From NCBI RefSeq assembly GCF_021729135.1, contig NZ_JAJTWW010000021.1:1-64000 (forward strand): a stretch of DNA of 64,000 nucleotides, in the 5' to 3' direction. Origin of the DNA: Brevibacterium daeguense (GTDB taxonomy: Bacteria; Actinomycetota; Actinomycetes; Actinomycetales; Brevibacteriaceae). A program made the translations under genes and the position numbers. Positions 33,361 to 41,686 of the stretch are shown in pieces. The first letter of the stretch is position 1; each line of letters opens with the position of its first letter. The notes beneath the pieces were generated by a model. It saw only the letters and a list, made by a program, of their open reading frames with translations. It did not search any database and was not told the origin of the DNA.

Positions 33361-34282
33361 CGGATGAACCGTGCCCGCCCTCTGCGCCGACCCGCGCGTC
33401 CAGCCCCAGCAGCCGCGCGCCGTTGTCCCACAGCACGGCGCGCAGCCAGTCCTCGCCGAGCCCCAGTCGGCACAGCGCCTGCAGCTGGTGGGCGTAGGGG
33501 TAGGGGATGTTCGGGAAGTCCGAGCCGAGCACGACCTTGTCGGCCAGCCCTGCCAGCCGAGTGCGGTAGGCCTCGTCGAATGGGGTCGTGGCGTTCGTGA
33601 AGTCGGTGTTGAACATCGTGGTGTCGAGGTGGACGCCCGGGTGCTCCTCGGCGAGATCGGCGAAGGCGTGGTATTCCGGCATGCCCATGTGGGCGATGAC
33701 GAAGCACAGCTCGGGGTGACGGGAGAGGACCGCGGCGACCGCCTCGGGACCGGTGTGCTCACCGGGCAGCGGGGCGGAGCCGGCGTGGATGACCACCGGG
33801 ATCCCTGTGGTCTCCAGCGCATGCCAGGCCGGCTCGAGCAGCGGATCGTCCGGGGCGAAGGCCCCGACCTGGACGTGGACCTTGAACAGGCGGGCGCCCG
33901 CCGCGATCACCTCGGGCACATAGTCGGCTGCAGCGGGCTCGGGATACAGGGTGGCGCAGTGGATGATGTCCGGGTCGCTCGCGGCGAACTGCGCGTTCCA
34001 GTCATTGAGCCACGCGGCCATGCCCGGCTTGTGCGGGTAGGTCAGTGCCGGGATCGCGCGCAGCCCGAAGCCGCGGAGGATCTCCAGGCGGGCGTCGACG
34101 TCGAACCGGTAGCTGATCGGCCACGGACGGCCGTAGTTGCGCTGTGCGCCGTCGAAGTAGGCCCACACCTTCTCCTGCATCGGCTCCGGGAGGAAGTGAA
34201 CGTGGATGTCGGCCAGCCCGGGCAGGCCGAGCTCGGAGAGGAAACGGGGGATGTCCGCATCGTCGCGGGGTTCGTCGAGCAT
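33353..34282 (-). CDS. Amidohydrolase (amidohydro-rel/ACMSD-like TIM barrel)
   Basis: A 309-aa metal-dependent hydrolase or decarboxylase fold. DIHVHFLPEP near 25 is the HxH metal motif of strand 1. FKVHVQVGAF, VVIHAGSAPLPG (His near 168) and FVIAHMGMPEY (His near 195) follow. GSDFPNIPYPY near 250 has the final Asp. It resembles the family of 2-amino-3-carboxymuconate decarboxylase and related amidohydrolases. The start at 34282 has a leaderless -10 element 7 nt upstream, and a much longer frame is antisense noise. It is divergent from a DUF402 gene with a palindrome between. The substrate is unknown. Confidence 0.85.
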   Translation of the reverse strand: MLDEPRDDADIPRFLSELGLPGLADIHVHFLPEPMQEKVWAYFDGAQRNYGRPWPISYRFDVDARLEILRGFGLRAIPALTYPHKPGMAAWLNDWNAQFAASDPDIIHCATLYPEPAAADYVPEVIAAGARLFKVHVQVGAFAPDDPLLEPAWHALETTGIPVVIHAGSAPLPGEHTGPEAVAAVLSRHPELCFVIAHMGMPEYHAFADLAEEHPGVHLDTTMFNTDFTNATTPFDEAYRTRLAGLADKVVLGSDFPNIPYPYAHQLQALCRLGLGEDWLRAVLWDNGARLLGLDARVGAEGGHGSSGR

Positions 34283-34289
34283 GTTCCCT

Positions 34290-34295
34290 ACTCTA
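34290..34295 (-). promoter_or_regulatory. -10 element of the amidohydrolase leaderless promoter
   Basis: Minus-strand TAGAGT, 7 nt before the ATG at 34282. Confidence 0.55.
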
Positions 34296-34297
34296 AT

Positions 34298-34312
34298 GGG
34301 ACACAATGTCCC
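34298..34312. promoter_or_regulatory. Palindrome GGGACA-caa-TGTCCC in a 31-bp divergent gap
   Basis: Perfect 6-bp inverted repeat with a 3-nt centre. It lies directly upstream of the minus-strand -10 element and covers the position where the plus-strand -10 (CACAAT, 6 nt before ATG 34314) would be, so one regulator bound here could control both genes. Confidence 0.5.
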
Positions 34313-34313
34313 C

Positions 34314-35114
34314 ATGACCTCGACCGACCCGTTTCCGCTGTCGCTGCCCTCCGGCACTCGCGCCGTCGGCCGGGAGCCGTACGGCCGACCCGGGGAGATC
34401 GTGCGCTGGCGGTTTCGGCGCATCGACTTCGATCGGTTCGGCGGCGAGATCGTGCAGCCGATGCGCGTCGTGCGCGAGGACGAGCGCGGGCTGGTGCTGT
34501 GGCTGGCCGGCGACACCCCGACCGCCGAGAGCCGGCTGCGCGGCTTCGAGGCGCTCACCGCTCGCCAGGTGCCCGACGGCATCCGGTTCGCGCACGCCGA
34601 TCGCGCCCTGGCCCGCGTGCAGGTGCCGAGTCGCTGGTACGGAGGCGGGGTGCTGCGGATCGTGCCGGCGGAGATGCCGTTCTCCGTCTGGGTGTTCCAC
34701 AGCGACGACGGCCGATTCCGCGGCTGGTACGTCAACCTCGAGCACGAACACCGGCGCCTCGGCACGACCGAGCTGTTCACCAGCGACCACATCCTCGACC
34801 TGACGATCTCGCCGGCCGGGGTCATCCGCCGCAAGGACGAGGACGAGCTCGCCGGTGCTCTGGAGCACGGCATGTGGGACGCCGAGGCGGTCGCCCGGAT
34901 CGAGGCCAACGCCGAGCTGGCCGTTGCCGCCTTCGAATCCGGCCACTGGGCCTTCGACGCGGAGTGGACGACCTGGCTGCCGGACCCGGCGTGGCCGGTG
35001 CCCGGCGCGGAGCACCTCGACGGCTTCCTGCCGCCGACACCGTCGGGCGGGTCGGGCGCCGTCGGCCGCGTCGGCTGCGTCGGGCGGGTCGGGCGCGGGG
35101 CGCCCGCTGACTGA
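34314..35114 (+). CDS. DUF402-family protein (FomD-like nucleotide hydrolase fold)
   Basis: A 266-aa protein. The DUF402 barrel spans about residues 60-220 and contains the hallmark FRGWYVNLEHEHRR near 135-148 and DLTISPAGVIRRKDEDELAG near 162-181, whose acidic residues bind metal in FomD-like phosphatases. Such proteins hydrolyse nucleoside di/triphosphates or nucleotide adducts. The last 25 residues are Gly/Val/Arg repeats from short GTCGGGCGG-type DNA repeats. The start at 34314 is set by the 31-bp divergent gap. Function in this organism is unknown. Confidence 0.8.
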   Translation: MTSTDPFPLSLPSGTRAVGREPYGRPGEIVRWRFRRIDFDRFGGEIVQPMRVVREDERGLVLWLAGDTPTAESRLRGFEALTARQVPDGIRFAHADRALARVQVPSRWYGGGVLRIVPAEMPFSVWVFHSDDGRFRGWYVNLEHEHRRLGTTELFTSDHILDLTISPAGVIRRKDEDELAGALEHGMWDAEAVARIEANAELAVAAFESGHWAFDAEWTTWLPDPAWPVPGAEHLDGFLPPTPSGGSGAVGRVGCVGRVGRGAPAD

Positions 35115-35186
35115 GCCGCTCAGCGGGATCGACTCCTCCCGCATAGACTGACCAGGACCGATCCCTGTGCGACCGAAGGAGTTTGC

Positions 35187-36206
35187 ATGACCGAGATGAA
35201 CCGCCGAATCCGCCTCGCCTCCCGCCCGGTGGGCGTGCCGCAACCGGACAATTTCATCCACGACGACGCCCCGGTCCCGGAACCCGGGTCCGGCGAAGTC
35301 CTGCTGCGGACCCTCTATCTGTCGCTCGACCCCTACATGCGCGGCCGCCTGTCCGACGCCAAGTCCTATGCCGCTCCCGTCGAGGTCGGCGACGTGATCG
35401 TCGGAGGCACTGTCTCCGAGGTCGTCGAATCCACGGTGCCCGAGTTCACCCCCGGGCAGATCGTCCAGGGCTACGCCGGCTGGCAGTCGTACTCCGTCGA
35501 GCCCGCCTCGCGCCTGCGGCTGCTCGACCCCGCCGAGGCGCCCGTCACCACTGCGCTCGGCGTGCTGGGAATGCCAGGCTTCACCGCTTACGCGGGTCTG
35601 CTCAAGATCGGTCAGCCGAAGGAGGGTGAGACGGTTGCCGTCGCCGCCGCCACGGGGCCGGTCGGTTCGGCGGTCGGGCAGATCGCCAAGCTCACAGGCT
35701 GCACCGCGATCGGCATCGCAGGAGGATCGCAGAAGGTCGCCTACCTGGAGGAGCTCGGCTTCGACCACGCGCTCGACCACCGGGGTGAGGACCTGCGCGG
35801 AGCGCTCAAGACCGCCGCGCCCGACGGCATCGACGTGTATTTCGAGAACGTCGGGGGAGCGGTGTGGGACGCAGTGCTGCCGCGGCTCAACACCTTCGCG
35901 CGGGTCCCGGTCTGCGGGCTCGCCGCCAACTACAACGCCACCTCGCTGCCGGAAGGGCCGGACCGGACTCCCGCTCTGATGCGCAGCGTCCTCTCCAAGA
36001 GCCTGCTGCTGCGCGGCTTCATCCAGACCGAGTTCGTGGAGTCGACATTCGCGGACTTCCTGCGCGACATGGGCGAGTGGGTGCGCGTCGGCAAGGTGAA
36101 GTACCGGGAGGACATCACCGAAGGCCTCGACAACGCGCCGGCGACCTTCGTGGGCATGCTCGACGGCAAGAACTTCGGCAAGACCCTCATCAAGGTCGCG
36201 GACTGA
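35187..36206 (+). CDS. CurA-like NADP-dependent oxidoreductase (MDR, zinc-free)
   Basis: A 339-aa medium-chain reductase of the leukotriene B4 dehydrogenase/curcumin reductase group. The signature LYLSLDPYMRGRLSD is near 45-59. VQGYAGWQSYSVEPA is near 92, the NADP loop AAATGPVGSAVGQIAKLTG near 152-170, and VYFENVGGAVWDAVLPRL near 220. These enzymes reduce the double bond of alpha,beta-unsaturated ketones with NADPH. The ATG follows AAGGAG. A 16-bp segment including the stop codon is duplicated after the gene, and a strong terminator follows. Confidence 0.9.
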   Translation: MTEMNRRIRLASRPVGVPQPDNFIHDDAPVPEPGSGEVLLRTLYLSLDPYMRGRLSDAKSYAAPVEVGDVIVGGTVSEVVESTVPEFTPGQIVQGYAGWQSYSVEPASRLRLLDPAEAPVTTALGVLGMPGFTAYAGLLKIGQPKEGETVAVAAATGPVGSAVGQIAKLTGCTAIGIAGGSQKVAYLEELGFDHALDHRGEDLRGALKTAAPDGIDVYFENVGGAVWDAVLPRLNTFARVPVCGLAANYNATSLPEGPDRTPALMRSVLSKSLLLRGFIQTEFVESTFADFLRDMGEWVRVGKVKYREDITEGLDNAPATFVGMLDGKNFGKTLIKVAD

Positions 36207-36232
36207 GGAGCATCACGGTCGCGGACTGAGGA
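36194..36232 (+). repeat. Duplicated stop-codon segment after the CurA-like gene
   Basis: GGTCGCGGACTGAGGA occurs at 36194-36209, covering the last codons and TGA, and again exactly at 36217-36232. Confidence 0.85.
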
Positions 36233-36253
36233 ATTGCGACTCAGGTCCCGACC

Positions 36254-36298
36254 GACGACACTGCCGGCTGAGCTGCGAGCTCAGCCGGCAGTGTCGTC
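36254..36298. terminator. Perfect 21-bp hairpin terminator overlapping a small gene's 3' end
   Basis: The arms at 36254-36274 and 36278-36298 are exact reverse complements with a 3-nt loop (GCG). It separates two convergent transcripts. The right arm contains the last codons and stop (36281-36283) of the minus-strand small membrane protein. Confidence 0.8.
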
Positions 36299-36448
36299 CT
36301 TGCGGTGCTCGTCGGAACCGTGAGTGCCCTTGGTTCGGCGGAACTTGACCACCAGGGCTGTGGCCGCCGCCCCGACCAGGGTGGTCGCAAGGGTGATGAG
36401 CAGCCCGGCACCCTCATAGGGTGAGCGGTTCGGATTCGGCTTCGTCAT
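36281..36448 (-). CDS. Small single-pass membrane protein
   Basis: A 55-residue ORF: a short polar N-terminus (MTKPNPNRSPYEG), one hydrophobic helix (AGLLITLATTLVGAAATALVV, residues 14-34) and a basic/acidic tail (KFRRTKGTHGSDEHRKDDTAG). A GAGGGA lies about 12 nt upstream of the ATG, which is weak. The clean positive-inside topology and the terminator after it support a real gene. Function is unknown. A 7-bp inverted repeat stands 28 bp upstream. Confidence 0.55.
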   Translation of the reverse strand: MTKPNPNRSPYEGAGLLITLATTLVGAAATALVVKFRRTKGTHGSDEHRKDDTAG

Positions 36449-36475
36449 CAGAGCACCGTTCCCTCGTTTCGACTT

Positions 36476-36494
36476 GACTGAACTGTCTTCAGTC
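36476..36494. promoter_or_regulatory. Inverted repeat GACTGAA-N5-TTCAGTC
   Basis: Perfect 7-bp arms and a 5-nt centre in the 263-bp gap (36449-36711) between the small membrane protein gene and the end of ansA. Operator-like. Nothing else in the gap looks functional. Confidence 0.4.
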
Positions 36495-36711
36495 GCGGGC
36501 TGATCCCGGACACCCAGGTCCGATACCACCGAGGGTACGCCGTGCAGCTGATATTCGGACAGGTCGCGGGCGCGCGACCGGTCACAAGTCTCGGCAGGAC
36601 CCGTTGGCAGCACGATCGACGAGGTGGGGTGTCTCTCCCGGCTGGAGCCTGGTGCCGGCGACCGCGGGGGAGGACTCACCCGAGCCCTCATCAGTCAGGG
36701 GGCTGATCGTC

Positions 36712-37749
36712 TCATCCGAAGTCCTCGAACACCGCTGCCGGTGCGACTCCTGCACCGAGGGCGAGGGTGAGCAGGAGACGAGATTTCCGGGCGTCCAGAC
36801 GTCCTCCCCGGATCAGCCCGCGCGAGAGCAGGTCGATCTCCGCTCCCGGGTAGCCGTAGGTGTGCGCCAATGTCGAACCCGAACCCGTCCGCGAGGCGAG
36901 CACCACCGGAATGCGACCTGCAAGCCGCTCGACCCGTTCGACGGTCGATGCCGGCACGTGCCCGCCGCCCACTCCCGCAAGCACCGCACCCGCGTACCCG
37001 AGGTCGGGCAGCTGATCGATCCACCGGAGGGACTCGCCCAGTCCGACCTCGATGTGCGCCACCTCGGGGAAGGGGGAATGTGCCGATGGTTCGGCGGCCT
37101 GGGAGGTCTCCGAACCGGGCGCCTCGGGAACGGCAAACTCCGCCGGCAGCGCGAGTGCCGCCGGGATGTGCGGCAGCTGCAGCCGGTCCTCGACGACCCA
37201 GCCGAGCGGGCCGGCCGCCGGGCCCGAGGTGAAGGCGGCAATCGAGCTCGTGTGCGCCTTCCGCACGAATGTCGGGTCGTGGACCTCGTCGGCGAAGACC
37301 GCGAGCGCGGGGAGCTGCCGGATTCGGGGGTCGAGGGCGACGATCGCAGCGGCGCGGACGTTCGCCGGGCCGTCCGCACCGGGCAGGGTGGGGTTGCGCA
37401 TGGCGCCGGTCAGGATGATCGGGATACCCGAGTCGTTGAGGAGCGAGAGCACGAATGCCGAGTCCTCCAGGGTGTCGGTTCCCTGGGTCAGGACGATGCC
37501 GCAGGCCCCGCGTGCGGCGGCGCGGCGAGCAGAGCGCGCCACCTCGGCGAGGATCTCCAGGGTGATGCTGCCGGAGCCCACCTGGGCGAGCTGCTCGAAG
37601 GTGACCTCCGGTGCTCCTGTCGGCAGGGTGTCGAGCTGGGCGGCCGCGGCGATCTCGTCGGCAGAGGCGGACGGCTGCACCCCGCCGGAGGTGTCCGAAG
37701 AGCTGGACGCGATCGTGCCGCCCAGGGCGATGACGTGAAGCGTGGGCAT
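36712..37749 (-). CDS. ansA: L-asparaginase
   Basis: A 345-aa asparaginase/glutaminase-type amidohydrolase converting L-asparagine to aspartate and ammonia. The first catalytic Thr is in ALGGTIASSSSDTSGGV (near 11), the second Thr-Asp pair in LTQGTDTLEDSAFVLSLL (near 86-89), and TGAMRNP follows near 113. There is no signal peptide, so it is a cytoplasmic type. MPTLHV at 37749 was chosen as start because AAGGGAG precedes it. A Glu/Pro/Ser insertion near 210-225 is not typical. It is divergent from the copper ATPase gene. Confidence 0.88.
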   Translation of the reverse strand: MPTLHVIALGGTIASSSSDTSGGVQPSASADEIAAAAQLDTLPTGAPEVTFEQLAQVGSGSITLEILAEVARSARRAAARGACGIVLTQGTDTLEDSAFVLSLLNDSGIPIILTGAMRNPTLPGADGPANVRAAAIVALDPRIRQLPALAVFADEVHDPTFVRKAHTSSIAAFTSGPAAGPLGWVVEDRLQLPHIPAALALPAEFAVPEAPGSETSQAAEPSAHSPFPEVAHIEVGLGESLRWIDQLPDLGYAGAVLAGVGGGHVPASTVERVERLAGRIPVVLASRTGSGSTLAHTYGYPGAEIDLLSRGLIRGGRLDARKSRLLLTLALGAGVAPAAVFEDFG

Positions 37750-37914
37750 GCGGCTCCCTTTCGGTCGGGCATTGGGATTCCAATCGAGCACTGAGATTCG
37801 ATGGGAAGATGGTCCTGGGCGTCAGGATAGCCGTGCGTCAGGACACGGGCGGCTGCGAGGCCGAAGACCCGGGCGCCCTTGCATGACTGCGCGATCGGGA
37901 TAGCGTGGGGAAGT

Positions 37915-40161
37915 ATGAGCCACGAGAGCCCTTCCGCAGGGAAGCACCCACGCCACGACCAGCACGACGTGCTCGGTCAGGAGCATGCCGGCCACGTGAG
38001 GCAGGGCGAGCCGACCGGGGGCGAGCACGACCACTCCGGCCACGACCACTCCGCCCACTCCGGCCACGACGACTCCGGCCATGCCGAGCACCACGATCAC
38101 TCGGGCCACGGGGAGCACGGCGGCCACGACCACTCGCATCACGTGACGATGTTCCGGAATCTGTTCTGGATCATGCTCGTCTTCGCGATCCCCACGACAC
38201 TGCTGTCCCATGGCTTCGCGAACATCATCGGCTACTCGCTGCCGGACACCCCGCTGGTGAACTGGACACCGGTCGTGCTCGGCACGGTCATGTACGTCTG
38301 GGGTGGCAAGCCGTTCCTCACCGGCGCGGTCTCCGAGCTCAAGGATCGCAAGCCCGGCATGATGATGCTGATCTCGCTCGGCATCACCGTGGCCTTCCTG
38401 TCCTCCTGGGCCGCCTTCCTCGGCATCGTGAGCATGCACCTGGAGTTCTGGTGGGAGCTCGCCCTGCTGGTCGTGATCATGCTGCTCGGCCACTGGATCG
38501 AGATGCGCTCGCTGGCCTCCACCCAGTCCGCGCTCGGCTCCCTGGCGGCGCTCCTGCCCGACACCGCCGAGCGCCTCTCCGCAGACGGTGCCGCCACCGA
38601 GGAGGTCGCCCCCGACGACCTCCGCCTCGATGACATCGTGCTCATCCGGCCCGGCGGCAGGGTGCCCGCGGACGGCGTCATCGTCGCCGGCAGCGCAGCG
38701 ATGGACGAGTCGATGATCACCGGCGAGTCGCGGCCGGTCGCCCGCGGCGAGGGGGAGCACGTGGTGGCCGGCACGATCGCCACCGACTCCGGCATTCGCG
38801 TCCAGGTCACCGCGATCGGTGAGGACACGGCGCTGTCGGGCATCGCCCGGCTCGTCGACGAGGCCCAGCGCTCCGCCTCCCGCGCCCAGCGGCTCGCCGA
38901 CAAGGCCGCCGGCTGGCTGTTCTGGTACGCCCTCGGCGCCGCTGCGCTGAGCCTCGTCGCCTGGCTGATCCTCGGCACCCCGCAGCAGGCGTTGACTCGC
39001 GTCATCACCGTGCTCGTGATCGCCTGCCCGCACGCCCTCGGCCTCGCGATCCCGCTGGTGGTCTCCATCGCGACCGAGCGCGCCGCGCGCGCCGGCGTGC
39101 TGGTCAAGAACCGGACGGCGCTCGAGGCGATGCGAACCGTCGACGTCGTCCTCTTCGACAAGACCGGCACCCTGACCAAGGGGGCCCCGGTCGTCAACGA
39201 GATCCGCCCGGCCGGCGACCGGTCAGCCGATGAGATCCTGGCGCTCGCCGCGGCCGCGGAGCTGGCGAGCGAGCACCCGCTTGCCACCGCGATCACCGCT
39301 TCGGCGTCCCAGCGGGGACTCACCGTGCCCGAGGCCACCGACTTCACCTCGTCGCCGGCGCTCGGCGTCACCGCACGGGTGGACGGCGCCGAGGTGTCCG
39401 TCGGCGGACCCGGCATGCTGGAGCAGCACGGCCTGGCCGAGCTCGGCGTCGAGGACTGGAAGGCCCGCGGCGCGATCATCCTCCACGTCGTCGCCGACGG
39501 GCAGGTGCTCGGCGCGCTCGCCCTCGACGACGAGATCCGCGCGGTCTCCCGGCAGGCGGTCGACGCGCTGCACGCCCGCGGCATCGAGGTTGCGATGATC
39601 ACCGGGGACGCCGAGGCGGTCGCCCGTTCCGTCGGACGCGAGCTCGGCATCGACCAGGTCTTCGCCGGAGTCCGGCCGGAGGGCAAGGGTGCGGCGGTCA
39701 AGCAGCTGCAGGACCAGGGCAAGACCGTGGCGATGGTCGGCGACGGCGTCAACGACGCCCCTGCTCTTGCCCAGGCCGACATCGGGCTGGCGATCGGGGC
39801 GGGCACCGACGTGGCGATCGCCTCGGCGGATGTGGTGCTCGCCGCCGACGACCCGCGCGCGGTGCTGTCGGTCATCGAGCTGTCGGAGCGCGCGTACCGG
39901 AAGATGGTCCAGAACCTGTGGTGGGCCGCCGGCTACAACCTCATCGCGGTGCCGCTGGCCGCGGGTGTGCTCGCACCCATCGGCTTCGTCATGCCGATGG
40001 CGGTCGGAGCGCTCCTGATGAGCGCCTCGACCGTGGTGGTGGCCCTCAACGCGCAGCTGCTGCGCCGGGTCGACCTGTCCCCGAACGCGCTCGTCGGCAC
40101 GGCGCCCGCGGAGGGGACGAGCCGAGGGGAGCCGGCTAGCGCAGCGCAGTCCAGATCATGA
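37915..40161 (+). CDS. copB: Copper-transporting P-type ATPase, CopB (P1B-3) type
   Basis: A 748-aa membrane ATPase exporting copper. The first 75 residues are extremely His-rich (HDHSGHDHSAHSGHDDSGHA), typical of CopB and probably metal-buffering. The transmembrane metal motif is CPH (VIACPHALGLAIPLV), not CPC, which marks the P1B-3 group. The cytoplasmic motifs are TGES, the phosphorylated Asp in DKTGTLTKG, SEHPLATAI and GDGVNDAPALA. ATG at 37915 has GGGGAAG upstream and TAGCGT 8 nt away. It overlaps the convergent crtEb gene by 26 bp. No copper regulator is adjacent. Confidence 0.92.
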   Translation: MSHESPSAGKHPRHDQHDVLGQEHAGHVRQGEPTGGEHDHSGHDHSAHSGHDDSGHAEHHDHSGHGEHGGHDHSHHVTMFRNLFWIMLVFAIPTTLLSHGFANIIGYSLPDTPLVNWTPVVLGTVMYVWGGKPFLTGAVSELKDRKPGMMMLISLGITVAFLSSWAAFLGIVSMHLEFWWELALLVVIMLLGHWIEMRSLASTQSALGSLAALLPDTAERLSADGAATEEVAPDDLRLDDIVLIRPGGRVPADGVIVAGSAAMDESMITGESRPVARGEGEHVVAGTIATDSGIRVQVTAIGEDTALSGIARLVDEAQRSASRAQRLADKAAGWLFWYALGAAALSLVAWLILGTPQQALTRVITVLVIACPHALGLAIPLVVSIATERAARAGVLVKNRTALEAMRTVDVVLFDKTGTLTKGAPVVNEIRPAGDRSADEILALAAAAELASEHPLATAITASASQRGLTVPEATDFTSSPALGVTARVDGAEVSVGGPGMLEQHGLAELGVEDWKARGAIILHVVADGQVLGALALDDEIRAVSRQAVDALHARGIEVAMITGDAEAVARSVGRELGIDQVFAGVRPEGKGAAVKQLQDQGKTVAMVGDGVNDAPALAQADIGLAIGAGTDVAIASADVVLAADDPRAVLSVIELSERAYRKMVQNLWWAAGYNLIAVPLAAGVLAPIGFVMPMAVGALLMSASTVVVALNAQLLRRVDLSPNALVGTAPAEGTSRGEPASAAQSRS

Positions 40162-40987
40162 GCATGGTGACGAGGAAGCCGACGACGTAGTTGAGCCACA
40201 GGAACACCCTCCACCCGCGGTGGGCGTCGGCGGAGGTGGCGTCGGTGATCGACCAGAACCGGCCGGTGTTGAGCGCGTAGGGCAGCGCCAGCAGGCCGGC
40301 CAGCTGCACCGGCCAGAAGGTCAGCACCAGCAGCACTCCGGCGGCGAGGTAGACGACCGTCGCGAGCCGAACAGTGGCTCGGGCGCCGAACGCCGTCGCC
40401 ACCGATTTCAGGCCGCCCTCCCGGTCCGGGAGGACGTCCTGCACGGCGCCGAAGGCCTGGCTGGCGACTCCCCACAGGAAGAACGCCCCGAGGATGAGCC
40501 AGGCGTCGCCGTCCAGCGGCTGCCCCAGCAGCGCCAGCCCGAACCAGGCCGGCGAGGAGAAGTGGATCGAGGAGGTCACGGAGTCCAGGACCGGGATCTC
40601 CTTGAACCGCAGGCCCTTGACCGAGTAGGCCACCACCGCGAACATGCTCAGCACCAGCACGGCGTTGGACAGCCAGGAGCCGATGACGAAGAGGTACACG
40701 AGGAACGGCACGCAGGCCACGACCGCGGCGATCAGGATCCGGGAGTGCTGGTCCGGGGTGGCGAGGTGGCCCTCGACGCCGCCCTTGCGGGGATTGCGCA
40801 GGTCGGATTCGTAGTCGAAGACGTCGTTGATGCCGTACATCGCGAGGTTGTACGGCACGAGGAAAAACATCGTGCCGAGCACGAAGGCGAGGTCGATCCC
40901 GCCGCCGCCCAGCAGATAGGCGGCTGCGAACGGGAAGGCCGTGTTGATCCACGACAGCGGCCGCGAGGCGATGAGCAGCTCACGCAC
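40136..40987 (-). CDS. crtEb: Lycopene elongase (UbiA-family prenyltransferase)
   Basis: A 283-aa membrane prenyltransferase that adds DMAPP-derived C5 units to lycopene to give C50 flavuxanthin-type carotenoids. The first Asp-rich motif is YGINDVFDYESDLRNPRKGG near 50-69, the second DVLPDREGGLKS near 182-193, with about eight membrane helices. GTG at 40987 overlaps the stop of crtYf by 8 bp. It is the last gene of the carotenoid operon, and its 3' end overlaps copB tail to tail by 26 bp. Its place after crtYe/crtYf is that of the corynebacterial decaprenoxanthin cluster. Confidence 0.88.
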   Translation of the reverse strand: MRELLIASRPLSWINTAFPFAAAYLLGGGGIDLAFVLGTMFFLVPYNLAMYGINDVFDYESDLRNPRKGGVEGHLATPDQHSRILIAAVVACVPFLVYLFVIGSWLSNAVLVLSMFAVVAYSVKGLRFKEIPVLDSVTSSIHFSSPAWFGLALLGQPLDGDAWLILGAFFLWGVASQAFGAVQDVLPDREGGLKSVATAFGARATVRLATVVYLAAGVLLVLTFWPVQLAGLLALPYALNTGRFWSITDATSADAHRGWRVFLWLNYVVGFLVTMLMIWTALR

Positions 40988-41327
40988 GGTGCTCTCCCTT
41001 CCGCTCCGACGGGGTCCGCTCCCGAGGCGACCGCGGCTCTCGGCGGGCCGTGAGCTCCCACAGGGCGGGCAGGACCAGCAGGGCGAACACCGTGTAGGAC
41101 AGGTCCTCGACGGGCATGACCCCGATCGTGATGCCGGAGATGTGCGGGTCGGCGTAGGTGAACAGGCCCACCCGGATCATGAGGTTGTCGAATACGATCG
41201 TCAGCGCGATCAGCGCGACCGCGGTGATGAGGAGGGCGAGCCGGGCGATCCCGCGGCGCGTCCAACCGAACAGGGCGACGGCCGCTGCTGCGGCCAGGAA
41301 GACGATGTTGATGGCGGTATAGGTCAT
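40980..41327 (-). CDS. crtYf: C50 carotenoid cyclase, second subunit
   Basis: A 115-aa membrane protein with three hydrophobic helices (near 4-20, 28-45, 75-92). The lycopene-cyclase-domain sequence GLFTYADPHISGITIGVMPV precedes the E/D motif VEDLSYTVFALLVLPALWEL. In the corynebacterial type two such small proteins form the heterodimeric cyclase. ATG at 41327 overlaps the stop of crtYe (ATGA). Whether the ends become epsilon, gamma or beta rings cannot be told from sequence by eye. Confidence 0.85.
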   Translation of the reverse strand: MTYTAINIVFLAAAAAVALFGWTRRGIARLALLITAVALIALTIVFDNLMIRVGLFTYADPHISGITIGVMPVEDLSYTVFALLVLPALWELTARREPRSPRERTPSERKGEHRA

Positions 41328-41686
41328 GCCGTGCGCCTCGTCTCGTGAGCGCCGGTGGCGCCGTTCGCGCGGCCGAGGTGCCGGAGCAGCCGCGCCAGCC
41401 CGGTGTAGAGATTCATCGTCAGCCAGCACAGGAAGATGAGGAAGAAGACCTCCTCGATCGGCAGCTCCGGCGCGACCTCGATGCCCGTCATGTAGGGACT
41501 GTCGCCGCGGGCGAAGACGCCGAAGAGGATGCCGGCGGCGTCCCACAGCAAGAACGCGGCCAGGCCGATGCCGTGGACGACAGCGGCCCGCCGCCAGTCG
41601 GCGAACCAGAAGAGCCGGTGCCGCCAGTCGAGCAGGGCCATGCCCGCCGTCGAGAACAGCACGCAGCCGAGGTACGCCCAGCTCAT
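41324..41686 (-). CDS. crtYe: C50 carotenoid cyclase, first subunit
   Basis: A 120-aa protein with three hydrophobic helices and the lycopene cyclase domain motif ARGDSPYMTGIEVAPELPIEE followed by VFFLIFLCWLTMNLYTGLARL. It partners with CrtYf. ATG at 41686 overlaps the crtI stop (ATGA). It is too short alone to be an active cyclase, since the active enzyme needs both subunits. The subunit type (Ye/Yf, Yg/Yh or LbtA/B) is assigned by gene order only. Confidence 0.85.
   Translation of the reverse strand: MSWAYLGCVLFSTAGMALLDWRHRLFWFADWRRAAVVHGIGLAAFLLWDAAGILFGVFARGDSPYMTGIEVAPELPIEEVFFLIFLCWLTMNLYTGLARLLRHLGRANGATGAHETRRTA

Noticed and set aside
33353..34909. 518-codon version of the amidohydrolase
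   Set aside because: The upstream part is antisense to the DUF402 gene, and the shorter form has the correct N-terminal HxH region and a -10 element.
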